DNA of 64,000 bases, taken from Sternotherus odoratus. Lineage: Eukaryota; Chordata; Testudines; Kinosternidae. The stretch's first letter is position 1. Every line of letters starts with the position of its first letter. The notes beneath the pieces are model-generated. The model saw nothing but the letters and a program-made list of their open reading frames with translations. It had not been told where the DNA came from and did no database searches. Positions 47,401 through 59,428 of this stretch are shown piece by piece. The DNA is taken from positions 40,755,819-40,819,818 of the forward strand of contig JAVMKO010000006.1 in NCBI GenBank assembly GCA_032164245.1, read 5' to 3'. Position numbers and translations under genes: made by a program.

Positions 47401-48929
47401 TCTCAAGCGCCAAGGCAGTCACAAGCAGTAAAGCTGTTTATAATTGGGAGTGAGTGTTTGAGGGGTTTTCTTTTTCATCTGCACACCATTTCTCCCTACC
47501 CTCACTTTAAGAACAGAAATTACTATTGTCTGCATAAGCTGAGAGAGCAAGACAGAAAAAAAAAACCATGATGGTGTAAATTTGGCCTCAAGGTTTTATT
47601 GATATGAGTTTGGATGGCTGCATTACTCACAAGTAGCAAAGCCTAGAGTAAATTATGCAAGTTATCGTAAATGCGCTCCAATAAAACCTTCATACCACAT
47701 CATGTATTCTCTAAACGCCACATATTTAATAGAAATACTATTTTTAAAACATCTTAGTATTTTAGAGAGTTTTTCAACATTTTATTGGTACTATATTTTG
47801 TATCTGTCCAGCTATAAAAACTTAGTACCATGAATCCATCTCACAGATCTCCTCTGAGAGAGAAAAAGAATATAACTAATAAAGTTAAAAATTCTCTAAA
47901 AGCTACCAACATAGCTTTCCATGCATAAAAATGGTGCAACTTTGAAGTCCAATATCTCAGGACTTCCCAGGGCTAGAAGCAGGGCTGTATTGCCCTGGAA
48001 AGCTGAGAATCTAGAGCTGAGAATCTCCAATTTCAATAACATACAACCACCCTTCTAACAACGATGAGTCTCAAGATACAAGACTTTAATTCTGTCACTG
48101 GTACAGAATTACCTATCCTTGGTCTTGGGCCAATACAATTTTATTTATTTATTTAAGGTCATTGGGAAGGAAGGAACTATTTTTATGGCAGGCTGAATTT
48201 TAAGAGATTAGTTTTGTTGGAAGTATATCAGAAATTTGGAATGTAAGAATAAATTCTGTCAGAGTCAGGTTAGTTGGCAGAGGGCAAATGAGGAGGTAAA
48301 AGATTAATCATAAATGCAATTTAAAAATGATTCACCAATACCCAATATACTACCCAATTTCAAAGTTCAAGCATATTCAGGGTGCAATTCAAAATTTTTG
48401 ATCTCTATATTCATTTATGATTTGGATCTTGTGTACCATGGATATGCCTCAGTCTGTGTTTTATCATGACCGTTACGCTTAACTAAGATGGTCATGCTGC
48501 CAGTCCTTAATTCCATTTGTCTGGGTGCTGTTATTTTTTTAGCATAGGGCCCCCAACAATGGATTTTCTTTATCTGTTGGTCCATCAGAACCCTAGTTTA
48601 TGTCAGTTTATAAAAAATGTGCACATCCTTTTCTCTAGGCACATGAACAATTAATAATCCTGAAAACTTCATACAGTCATTTGGATTAAGATCCAAAAAT
48701 CTTTCTAAAACTTTCTGTCCTCCCATCCTGAACTATTGAAATGTTTATCTACTTAGTCAGGCATTCTCCTGAACAGATACATCCAGTTGGGAGCTGTAGG
48801 CAGGTTTTTATTTTGTTTTATTTTGTTGTATTTAGGAGTTCATTTTTTCATATTATATTGTTTTGGGCTTAGGTTTCCAGATGCATGTTTAAATCTTGTA
48901 ATTCCTTTTAATTTACAGTAGTGAAACCT
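44437..48929. other. Non-coding stretch, nothing recognised
   Basis: AT-rich DNA with several short frames lacking domains. A G-run occurs near 45872-45880 and an A-run near 47557. No SINE or LINE recognised. Confidence 0.35.
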
Positions 48930-49035
48930 GCAAGCTCTTGCTTATGGGAAGACCCCTGCACCCTACTGAAATCAACAGGGCTTCATGTGAGCACAGAGGT
49001 CCACCAGTGGGGAACAGCTTGCAGAATTGGGGCCA
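48930..49035. repeat. MITE with 'CTGCAAGCT' ends
   Basis: CCTGCAAGCTCTTGCTTATG on the left is mirrored by GAACAGCTTGCAGAATTGGG on the right around CTACTGAAATCAACAGGGCT. Resembles a common sauropsid MITE. Confidence 0.5.
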
Positions 49036-49669
49036 TTGTGACTAGTGTCCACATAAAAATATATATAATAATTTATTTAATTTATTAAAAATATCAATTC
49101 TCCCTTAATGGTCGTGTTAAGACTTGGGATTCATTTATGCTCACAACCCTTATACATTAAATATCTTTAGTGTGTCATTTCCTGAAACAGACTTGTTCTA
49201 AAACAGACCCCTGATATTTCATGTTCATCTGGTATTCAGGAAATCTCCAGCACTGCCTAAGAAATTGTGCCACCTTTTTCCTCCTCTGTATCTACTCATT
49301 CCAGTCAGTGACAACATAATTGAAGTCACTCATGATCGGCATGCTATTCTTACTATAGCTATTTATTAGCTACATAAACACATCCTGATATGCCTTCTCA
49401 TTCTGCCCTGAAGTGGGTACAACTTCCCTATCATTATAATTTTAAAACACCCAACATATTTCTCTTTTTCACTACAATCTAAAGAGTTTCTGCTGTTATA
49501 ACCATACTGAATGTGTCATTTTTCCTGAGACAAAGGGATAGCTATGCTCTCTGATGTAATTTTAATCAAACGTATATATTATTTTTAAAAAGTTAAAATA
49601 AAATTCTCCCTCTAATTTTAAAAATGAAGTGCTCTCCTCACCCATTTCCATTCCTCCATCTGCCGTCTT
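49036..49669. other. Non-coding stretch, nothing recognised
   Basis: AT-rich, no features seen. Confidence 0.4.
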
Positions 49670-49671
49670 TA

Positions 49672-49793
49672 GGGTGACCAGATAGCAAATATGAAAAATC
49701 ATGACAAGGGGTAAGGGAAAAATAGGAGCCCATATAAGAAAAAGATCCCCAAAATTGGGACTGTCCCTATAAAATTGGGACATCTGGTCACCC
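49672..49793. mobile_element. 122-bp TA-flanked MITE related to the 14.5-17.2 kb element
   Basis: The left end is GGGTGACCAGAT. The right end in reverse complement is GGGTGACCAGATG, a perfect 12-base match, with TA on both sides (49670-49671, 49794-49795). The interior contains AATTGGGACTGTCCCTAT. The same GGGACTGTCCC motif sits 27-37 bases from the right end of the 2.66-kb element, and the ends GGGTGACCAGAT and GGTTGACCATAT are clearly related. Confidence 0.88.
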
Positions 49794-50389
49794 TAGCTAT
49801 CCCTCTGCTTTGCCCCCATCCTGTAATAGAGTAAATTGGACATCAAAGATTAAGCTTCAGCCACATGCTCAACAGATATAACTCATTGATCTAATATGAG
49901 GCTTTAAAACAGAGAAGCAGTTACCATTATCCTTATTCCTGCCTCTGCTTAGAAGCCCCATTTCTCTCAGTCAGATGAGGAGTGAAGCGGGTTGTAGTGG
50001 CTCCTTGAGGACAGTTAGATATGAATTTTCCTTGAAATTTTAAAGTACTGAGGTACCACATAAAATAGGACATGTTTTTAGGCTTCAGTATCTCAAAGGT
50101 ATAGCTTTGTCTTTCACTGCATCTACCCTTATCCCTTCTTTATCAAATCACATATCCTGAAAACGATAGCCAGGTTGCATACATTTCTCCTTTTTAACTT
50201 TAACCCAGCAGTTTCAATTTTCTTTCAGAGTTTAACTTTATGTCCTTTCTCAATTTTCGTATAAATTAAAACATCACCCACATAAACTTCTCCTCCCTTT
50301 AGGCATTCTGGAATCTCACTCATTTTCCTTTCCAAGATTTCTCAGGTTTCTTTGCAACAAAATGGCAGATAAAATTCAGTACTGATTCA

Positions 50390-51150
50390 TGCATCCACTC
50401 AATATGCAGTGGCAGTCAAAAAAGCTAATGGAATGATGGGCATCATTAGGAAAGGGATAGATAATAAGACAGAAAATATCATATTGCCTCTATATAAATC
50501 CATTTTACGCCCATATCTTGAATACTGCATACAGATGTGGTCGTCCCATCTATAAAAAGATATATTGAAATTGGAAAAGATACAGAAAAAGGGTAACACA
50601 AATTATTAGGGGTATGGAACAGCCTCCATGTGAGGAGAGATTAATAAGATTTTGACTTTTCATCTTGGAAAAGAGATGACTAAGGGAGGATATGATAGAG
50701 GTCTATAAAATCATGACTGGTGAGGAGAAAGTAAATAAGGAAGAGTTATTTACTCCTCATACACAAGAACTAGGAGTCACCAAATGAAATTAACAGGCAG
50801 CAGGTTTAAAACAAGTAAAAGGAATTTTTTCTTCACACAACGCAAAGTCAACCCATGGAACTCCTTGCCAGAGGATGCTGTGAAGGCCAAGACTATAACA
50901 GAGTTAAAAAAAATTAGATAAATTCATGAAGGATAGGGTTATCAATGGCTATTAGATAGGATGGGCAGTGATGATGTCCCTAGCCTCTGTTTGCCAGAAG
51001 CTGGGAGCAGGCGACGGGATGGATCACCTGATGATTATCTGTTCTGTTCATTCCCTCTGGCACACCTGGTATTGGCCACTGTTGGAAGACAGGATACTGG
51101 GCTGGATGGACCTTTGGTGTGACCCAGTATGGCCGTTCTTATGTTCTTAT
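50390..51150 (+). mobile_element. CR1/L3-clade LINE 3' half, plus strand
   Basis: The translation near 50400 gives AVAVKKANGMMGIIRKGID and SILRPYLEYCIQMWSSHL, typical of the C-terminal reverse transcriptase domain. Later GGAGGATATGATAGAGGTCT, GGAACTCCTTGCCAGAGGAT, and the 3' UTR GATACTGGGCTGGATGGACC with the tail TTCTTATGTTCTTATG are typical of this clade. Multiple stops and short deletions. The counterpart of the minus-strand copy at 18868-19225. Confidence 0.9.
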
Positions 51151-54100
51151 GCTTGTAATGCCTACAGGAAGTCCTTAACACAATATCTTCTAAATGTTGT
51201 AATAAAAGTGGTCAGTTTGGAGTACTGACTGGAGTACTTGCCAGAATCCACTAACACATCCAGCTCCATCTAATAAGGGCAATATTGTTGCACTAGTCAC
51301 TATTATCTGTTCCATAAAGGGGAAAATATCTTCCCTTCTTTACTGCTTCATTAAGCCATTATACATCTACAGAGATACAGATATGCTCCTTTTTTTCACA
51401 ACAAGCACCACAGAAGTAGAGCTCTCTGTTGGACCAGAAATGTTCTCTCATGTACCAGTCTTGTCCACCTTATTCAGCTTTTTTTCTCCCCTTTGGGAAG
51501 CAGAGAGATTGATACATTTTCAATAGAATCCAGATTAGTCCTCCTCTAAGTACACTCTTCCAGTTTTTTCTGTGGTTTCAATTTAAATGCCTGTGGTTCC
51601 GTTCTAAGAGATTACTAGTGGTGGCTCCATTAATGACAAAGGTGTGAAACACTCTTCTCTCTTTTTTAACTTGTCTGACCGAAGTATTCATCACCTTAAG
51701 CTACTGAGCACTACCAAGGACTATTTCAGTCTACGACTAATGCTCATCTCCTTAAAACTACATTTACAAATCAATAGTTACCTCTATCCCCAAATCATTT
51801 TTAAATTTAACAAGAGTCTCCGAGAGCTCTTTGCTTCGACGGGTACACCCCCAATGTCCCTTGTTCCTCACTTTTTTCCAGCATAGGGTTTGAAAATGCT
51901 TAGGCAGAACTCAGTTGCCCTGTATTCTCTCGTCATTCCTGTCACATTTCTGCCCAAGAGACTGTACTCTTAAGAGGCTTGTTAATGATGCTTCTCATTT
52001 CTCCCACAGGAATGTTTCTATTGCTATTTTTTGTGCCACACCTTCACTACTTTCTGCCTGGGTACCTTGCATTTTCACTAGCTCACACTGCTGGGCCAGT
52101 TGCACTGTTCAAAAGTTATTGTAGATATCAACTGCAAATTTTCTAAAAATTCTTAGTTTAAAATTGCAAGTAAATAGTTCGTGTCCGTCCCTTACTGTTA
52201 ATAAAGTTACAATCCTTTGCTTTTCACACAAGTTCCTTCCGAAGGCTTTCATACTATTTCTGGCTCTCTGAATCCTTTGGTAAAAGTATGTCTCTTTGTG
52301 TATTACATTCCTATTTGGACTGAAATGCTCTTCAAACATTTTAAGAATGCGGTCATCATTATTCCAATCTCCTTCCAAAGAGAAGGCATGTGATTTATAA
52401 ATATTTTCATCCACATTCTACATTGCATAAATCACTGAGCTGACCTGCACTTCAGCACTTTCTCTGTTAAGCTTCGTTGTGATTTGGAATCTGGTGAAAG
52501 ACTCCCTTTCACTTAGGTCACTCCGTAGGCTTATCAAACTGAATGTCTTGTGGAGGGTTTAACTCTGACATTTTCTTTTCCTCTTATTTCTGGTGGTTCA
52601 AAATGAATCAACTTCTGAGCCTATGTCATGTGCTAATAGTAGAGAATCACAAAAGAACGCTGCTTTCTTGTAATGCCGAGGCAGAAACTTTATTAGAACA
52701 AGGAAAATAGTATTATTCTTAAAGCTACACTCACTCACTTTCTGCTCCAATACAAAGCTTATGCTTAGACTGAACCTTCTGTGAGGGGGTACTCTTCCCC
52801 ATAAGGGCAGTACCTCCTACTGGTCATGACCACCTGCCATAGCTCTTCAGGAGCTGAAAAGTCTGATTATAGATACAAGGACCTGGGAAATAAGGGGAAA
52901 GATGAAATGCCCTACAAGTAAGAATTGTTTGGGGGAAATCTTATTATTGTTTATTTAAGGGCCCAGGGCCAGGAGTCCTGCAGAGGCAGCAGGACAGGTT
53001 CCCCTTTTACCCAACCAGGTGTTGTTCCTATCTTCTTCCTTCCTCATCTTCCTTCCACCACGTAGGGTGGGGGTTGCTATTCCAAATGTCATCCAAATAA
53101 TGGAGTCTGACCCGCCTCCTCCCTTGTTATTGGACAGTGGAGACATGAGGACTGGCTGTTTGGCTCTTGCCTGCCAGGGCGGCATGGTTTCCCCTTTTCT
53201 TACTACTGTAAAAGGAGTAGTCATACCTTCACTCATTTTTATCTAGCAAGCTAGAATTCTTTGATGCTGGGAGGCTAGTCTTATTAGCAAATATATCTGA
53301 GGTCTGGAAGAGATTTTTCCATAGGGAAATACTGGCAAACTATTCGGTAGGTTTTTTTCACCATCTACCCAGAGGACTGATCTGGAGGGTTTAAACTAAA
53401 TTGTTGCAACTTCAGTGGGTTGCTTTCTAAAAATGTCCAGTTGCTGGCTTAAAATGGGTCCAGTGTGAGTTCCCTGTAACTGCACAGTGAGAAGGTATGC
53501 ACCTCCATATCTCATCCAGCAAATGGCCCTCCTAATCATCTCTCCCCTACTTTCAGCATGGAGGATGTGTGGGTTGGGGCTCTGGCTTCCACAGGGTCCC
53601 TGAAGAGGCCTGAGGATAAAGAGGGGACATCACCCTCTCTCATGTTTGTAATACTTGGTGCCATCTATTTCCAGGTGAAATCCTCACTGGAACAGTCATG
53701 CTGGATAGCTGGGAGGGCGGGGAAGGGAATGATCCCCAGTAATTAAGTATTTTAATAAAGGTGTGACCTCAGAATTTAAGGATGCTATGATATATGTGTC
53801 TTATTGCTTCCATGTCCACATCAACTGTATGCTCACTCAAAGCCACCTTTTTATCTTATTCCCTATTCACTGCAAGACCTCTTGGCTACATGCTACACTT
53901 CTCAGTTATTAACAAATGTCATATTAACTATCATTTTCACAAGCAATCTGTACCCTTGGTAACACTATCTAAAAAATCAGCGTGTGTGTGTGTGACTGGA
54001 GGTAAGCTTAGTAACACCATTTCTTTCCATCTCCACAGAAAATATGTGATCCTCCACTTCAGAATCTTGTATGTATCTTTTATGTTAATTATAACCTCAA

Positions 54101-57100
54101 GTGCAGTCAGAAATTCTTCCCCCTACTTTAAAAACTAATCAATCTATCTTCCATAAGCAGTCTTTATCTTAGCTTCATACAACCATTCCTATCCATGGTA
54201 TTTTGCTAGAGCTGGATAGTTACAACATAAACCAAGGTGAGTTCAACTTTCATCATGTGCCTCCTCCTCTGTTATCAGTCTTTAATGATGTACAGTCCAA
54301 CCCCACACTGTACTTCAGGTACTGAACCTAGCATTTATACTAGTATCTTTCTTCTCATGTTGCCCCTTTGTTGCTGTTCTATTGCCTCTTCCAAACACTC
54401 TATTCTCAGTTTACTCTCCGGGTCTTTTTGTCTCTATCACTTTCTGCAACACGTACTATGTTTCATTTATAGATTTCTCAGATTCATATATCATTCTCCT
54501 TCCTCTAGCTCCTGCCCTTACAACTTAAAAGGTTAAACATTCATCTTACATAAACTTCCCTCTAAACTTTCCATGGTTCACAAACATACATGCTGTCACC
54601 TGACAAAAGACCAGGTAATCTATGTAATTCATTACATACCACCTTGTATTTCAAAGAGAAACATCTAGGAGGAGAGACAGACATATGTGTACTCCCTAAA
54701 GGTGTTCCTTGCACAGAACATAAAACATCTAACGATCATTTTCTGCATGAAAATAAAGGGAAGAAAGAAGAGAGGACACATCTACTCCCCTAAATATGCC
54801 TTCATATATGGAGAACTCCAATGCTCATACCTGTTTCACGATGCAGGAGAAGCCAATGACAGCAAGAACTTTTTTTAAAAAAATCATTGACTATTTGAAG
54901 AACAGTCAACATTAAAGATATCCATGGTTTCAAACCAGTACACTGTACAAGTACAAGAGAATGCAATGACATTATTCTACAACTCTGTTTCCCTTTGTTA
55001 CAAAATGACAATATTGTTTTTAGCCCATTTCCCTTAACCAGACTGACAGAATTACAGATTGACATTACTGTGAAATTTTCTGATGTATCATGTTAACTGT
55101 GCCAGTTTGATTAGCTTTGATTGGCAGCCAATACCTGCACAGAAAGTTAAATAACTCAGAAATATAAGACCAGTACATAGCATTTGTCTCTTCCATTAAA
55201 ATACATATACAGATAACTACAATAAAAGAAAAAATAATAGCAACAATAATAGGCTGTACATGCAAGAAAGTAAAGGCTGTAGGACTAATTAAATCTTCCT
55301 CTATTTTAAAACACTTAGTGTTCCACATATTTTAAACACATATTACAAATTGTTACAAGTCTGACAACATTGAGACCTTTTATTCCGCAGACGTGTTATT
55401 TCTAACCATTGTACCACCATGGCTCAAGGACTAAACTTTTTAATAAGAAATTTAAAAACCTGGCACATGCAGCTACTGTATCTAAGCTATCATATAACAA
55501 CAATGCTTTCTCTTCTACAGCATCCTCCTCTGTTATTTAAAGAGAAGTTGAAATTATTTTCAACTATGAAACTGGAGGGTAGACTGTCTGGTGAATTAAG
55601 CACAGAAGCTGTGCTTTCCCCTCTCTGGCTTCCTAGTTTGAGTCCAGCCTAGAGTTCAGTGGGGAATGTGATTGGTGGTTCTCTGCTTACCCTATAGAAT
55701 TAATTAATTCATACCACAAAGCCTCTACATGTTACTAGACACAATTAGACACCATTCATAGAACTTGCTCTGCACGTGACTTGACAAGAAACTGAGGGAT
55801 TCAAAAAGCAGCATGTCAAGATCTTGGACCTTATACACAACAATCCTTTAAAATAATTACAGAGCTGGTCATTACAACTTTTCTTCACTTTATAATTTAA
55901 ATATCCTAGTAAGACTCACTATCAGCAAATGAACATTTTTAAATATGAAGATTTTCCTATCATTTCCTTTTATTACCAATTTATCACAAGGAATTTTAGG
56001 TACATATTTTGAGCCACACCATTCAGTTCTTTTAACCTGCTGTTACTATGGCTATTGTTTAAACGACAAATTATATTTCTAGCCTGGGGTTTCTTTTAAA
56101 GACATAATTCTATTTACAAAATATTATTTTATGCCATTATATATAAATCTGAAGGCTTACACTTGGGATAAACATATCAAACTAGTTCTGGAAGCAATCC
56201 GCTTCCAGACCATAACTGACACCAAAGGCAGCACTACTGGTATGCTGCTAGCAGAGGAAATCTTACTTCCATTGCAACTTTTTGTTTTGTTTCAATTTTT
56301 TGCCCAATGGATAGGTAATTATTGAAAAATGACACTGGCCAATATATGAACTTAGTAAAAGTCTTTTTAATTTTCTGTGCTAGTCCTACAGTTGTAGTCA
56401 GAAAGTAGTAAAAAGCAGTGATTAAAAGTCATTGTACAGAAAACTAAGATAGAACAATATTATGATTCTTGCACATAGCTAAGGATTCTAATTAGCGTCC
56501 GGTGAAGTCTCTCACATTCATGCTATAATGGTTCATAACAGTATGAACTGATTCCAGAGGGAAGTTTGGTACAGTCAATCACTCATGCCTATTTTCTCTT
56601 TACCCATGAGGAGACAACCGCCCTGGTTGAATAAGCTTGTAGACCACTGGGAGCTGATATTCCTTCAGCTATCAAGCCCTTTTGGACACACTTCCTTATC
56701 TGGCAATAAAATCTTTAAAAAGCTCTCTTCCCTAGTGAGACGCACATATAATTTGGATTTCCTTTTGCCTGTAAACGCAGTCTAAAAAAAAAGTATGAAA
56801 ATCTCATACTTCAGCATTATTTGGATGAAAGAAGACAGAGGAAAAGGGAATTGCGTCAAGCGGAAACATAGAGCGAGCTCTATAAAAATTTAGAATGCCC
56901 TCTACATGCTCAAGTTTATATAAGGTTCATAGGGAACAGTGGAATACATTTATAATTACAAGAAACACACCTTTCTAACTGCTCAGTCTACAGCTCTCTT
57001 TCCTGAGAATGAACAGAAATCTGTAATTGTCAGAGCTAATATATTTTTGAAATAGCAGATCTTTGTGGAGTAGTGGTGAAATATGGTATGCACCTCAGTT

Positions 57101-57559
57101 TACCTGTGTGGTATTATCCTAGCTGGCTGAACAGAGTTTAATCAACGAAGGCTGTAAGGGGCACACCAACAGGAAATGAAACAAATGCAAAGGTAAGGTA
57201 CTATAATACAGATTGCAAGGGTCCTCGGAGAAACCATGGGGAAGATATCAATCGGGGAATACCTATGGCCTGTCATCAACCAGGCTGGCAAATTTTACTC
57301 TTCTCAGGATCAAATGGAATACTAAAACCTCACAAATGTAGCATTGGCAGGAAAGGTATAGGTTTGACTGGGTTGTCAACAGTGACAGGATGTGACAAAG
57401 ACAGAGAGCATGTTGCAATTTATTTTTCAATCCCATACAAATTACATATTCAATTTGTAAACACAGAGGTAATTGGGATGAATGGAACTTATCCCAATTT
57501 GTAAGGAAAGATGAATGTTTAGGTAAAGAGAAAAGTGACTCTAACCCTGTTTTGTTTTA
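51151..57559. other. Non-coding stretch, nothing firmly recognised
   Basis: No gene. A GC-richer patch at 52930-53260 gives overlapping short frames on both strands without motifs. A (GT)n run lies at 53980-53993. The frames at 53794-54138 and 54237-54536 are Cys/Ser/Leu-rich, with no family resemblance. Confidence 0.3.
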
Positions 57560-57860
57560 ATTCATTATTTTGAAGGCTATGTACCTTTGGGTGAATAAAT
57601 AATGCTTTATTTTGACAAAGCTGGTTTTGAGTCACTGGTCACAGGGAAAGGGGCATACAGGTGCCAAACGCAGTCAGGCCTGTAGCGTTAACAAAGGTGG
57701 GAAATAGGGGGGCTGCACCACAGAGAGCCATTTAAGAGTGGTTAGGCCATAGGGTGCCACTCTCTGAGAGAGGTGCAGGAAGCAAGTCCTCTCACCCTGA
57801 GGGGTGAACTCGGGAGTGACTTAAAGAGTCTAAAGTACAGCCTGCCTGGTAACCATGACA
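57560..57860 (+). mobile_element. Possible LTR fragment
   Basis: GGGTGAATAAATAATGCTTT at 57589 followed by a GC-richer stretch (GGGGCATACAGGTGCC, GAGAGGTGCAGGAAGCAAGT) resembles the R/U5 part of a turtle LTR I have seen. The AATAAA signal is present. No TG...CA ends or target duplication were found, so this is weak. Confidence 0.25.
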
Positions 57861-59345
57861 TGTGGGTTCATTCCTTCTTCTCAGATACTGCAAATCAATA
57901 GATGGTCCCTCAAAAGCACTCTCAATCATATTGATGCCTTACAGTTCATGTTGTGACCCTTCCTGTTTAATGTCTGGATTGGCATTTTGGGCCACAATAT
58001 CATCCATGTACTGATGGCACCCATCTTTTCAGTCTCCTTCTCTTCAAACCTAGATTCCATAGAGTTTTTCTCTTTTCTCAGAGCCTAACGTTCAAAGGGA
58101 AAGTTGAGGGAAAGAGAACTTGGAGCAATTCAATCCTCATCAGATGGGAAGTGATAGTTGTTGGGAGGGGGAAAGCAGTGGCAGACATAGGCTGAAGTAA
58201 TATCTGCCTCAATTAGTGAAAGTGTATGCCCAGCTCTGCCAAAGTGGTCAGGGTGGTGGGGTTCTATTGGAAATATAACTGCTACTGGATTCTCAAGCAG
58301 CAGCAGTGGCCTGTAATACCCTTTGTCATATATGGCTGTGACCACATATCTGATGCAGTTCTCATGATAGTCCTCCATGTCTTTGTCAGATCCTGAATTC
58401 GGCAAGCCTCAAGGTGTAACTTAGTCAGCTCACTTAAAAACTTTCTTCCATTCTGAAACATTCCTCCAGTTTCAGAGACAGACAGTTCTTATACAATGGG
58501 CAATGCCACTGGAACTGGTAATACTTCTCAAAATGGAATAAACTTTTAAACTGAAACTTCTATGGGCCCCATTTGTTTTGTTTTGTTTTATTTAGGTATG
58601 ATGTGAATGGGAACGACACATTATTGAAGAAGAGCCTTTAATGGGTATTTTAAGAACAATTAATCAAAATTGCAAAAGTGCTACTTAATCAATGAAGCAT
58701 CTATTTCCAGCCAATGCTTTGGTCGATTTTCTGAATTCATTTTCTGACTTCTAATATGAGATTCGTTTGGTTTCTTGTTTAATTAGATATTTAGTCAAAT
58801 TAAGACCACTCTTGTATAAACTCATCTCAAACTAGAATATTTCTCCCTCCAAAGTAGTATGACAGTAACCACTGCCTGGAATCCCTTTTTTGTCTTTGAT
58901 GGTTCGTCATTAAGAAATAGTCAATTAAAATAATGGCTAGATGATCGTTGCCTTAAAAACTTGGGGATTTTCCCAATTCCTGTCATTTCCAGATCATTTA
59001 TACGAAAGTAGAGATCTCATCTTAATCATTATGCCTAAGAGAGTTGAAATCTTAGTCAAACATTTGATATTTGTTGGAAGTCGTGTTTCCACTTTTGGCA
59101 AGATTGCATGCAGGGCTCTCATCCAAATCAGGTAACTTCTTTCTGCTCACTGATTTCTTTTACATGCTTAACTTTCCTAAAGGTACATTAGTAAACAAGC
59201 CCTGTTAAGAATAGTCTTAATAAGCCTAAAGATCCCCTCTATATAATTCTTTTGCAGGTAATTAGGAGATAAGGAGGAATGTCTCTCTTAAGCCAAATAA
59301 CTAAGATTGTTGACAAATACACGATAACATTATCAGAGTTCAATG

Positions 59346-59348
<3 letters not shown>
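57861..59348. other. Non-coding stretch, nothing recognised
   Basis: A 91-codon minus frame at 58130-58405 (Pro/His/Tyr-containing) has no recognised motif. Otherwise AT-rich DNA. Confidence 0.35.
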
Positions 59349-59412
<64 letters not shown>

Positions 59413-59428
59413 AAGAGAGAGAGAGAGA
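59349..59428. repeat. (GA)n microsatellite
   Basis: An uninterrupted GA run at 59349-59407 is followed by a short GGGAGGAA interruption and six more GA units to 59428. Confidence 0.95.

Noticed and set aside
52955..53246. Overlapping frames on both strands in a GC-richer patch
   Set aside because: No motif in either strand and no promoter or splice signals; GC-rich DNA has fewer stop codons.
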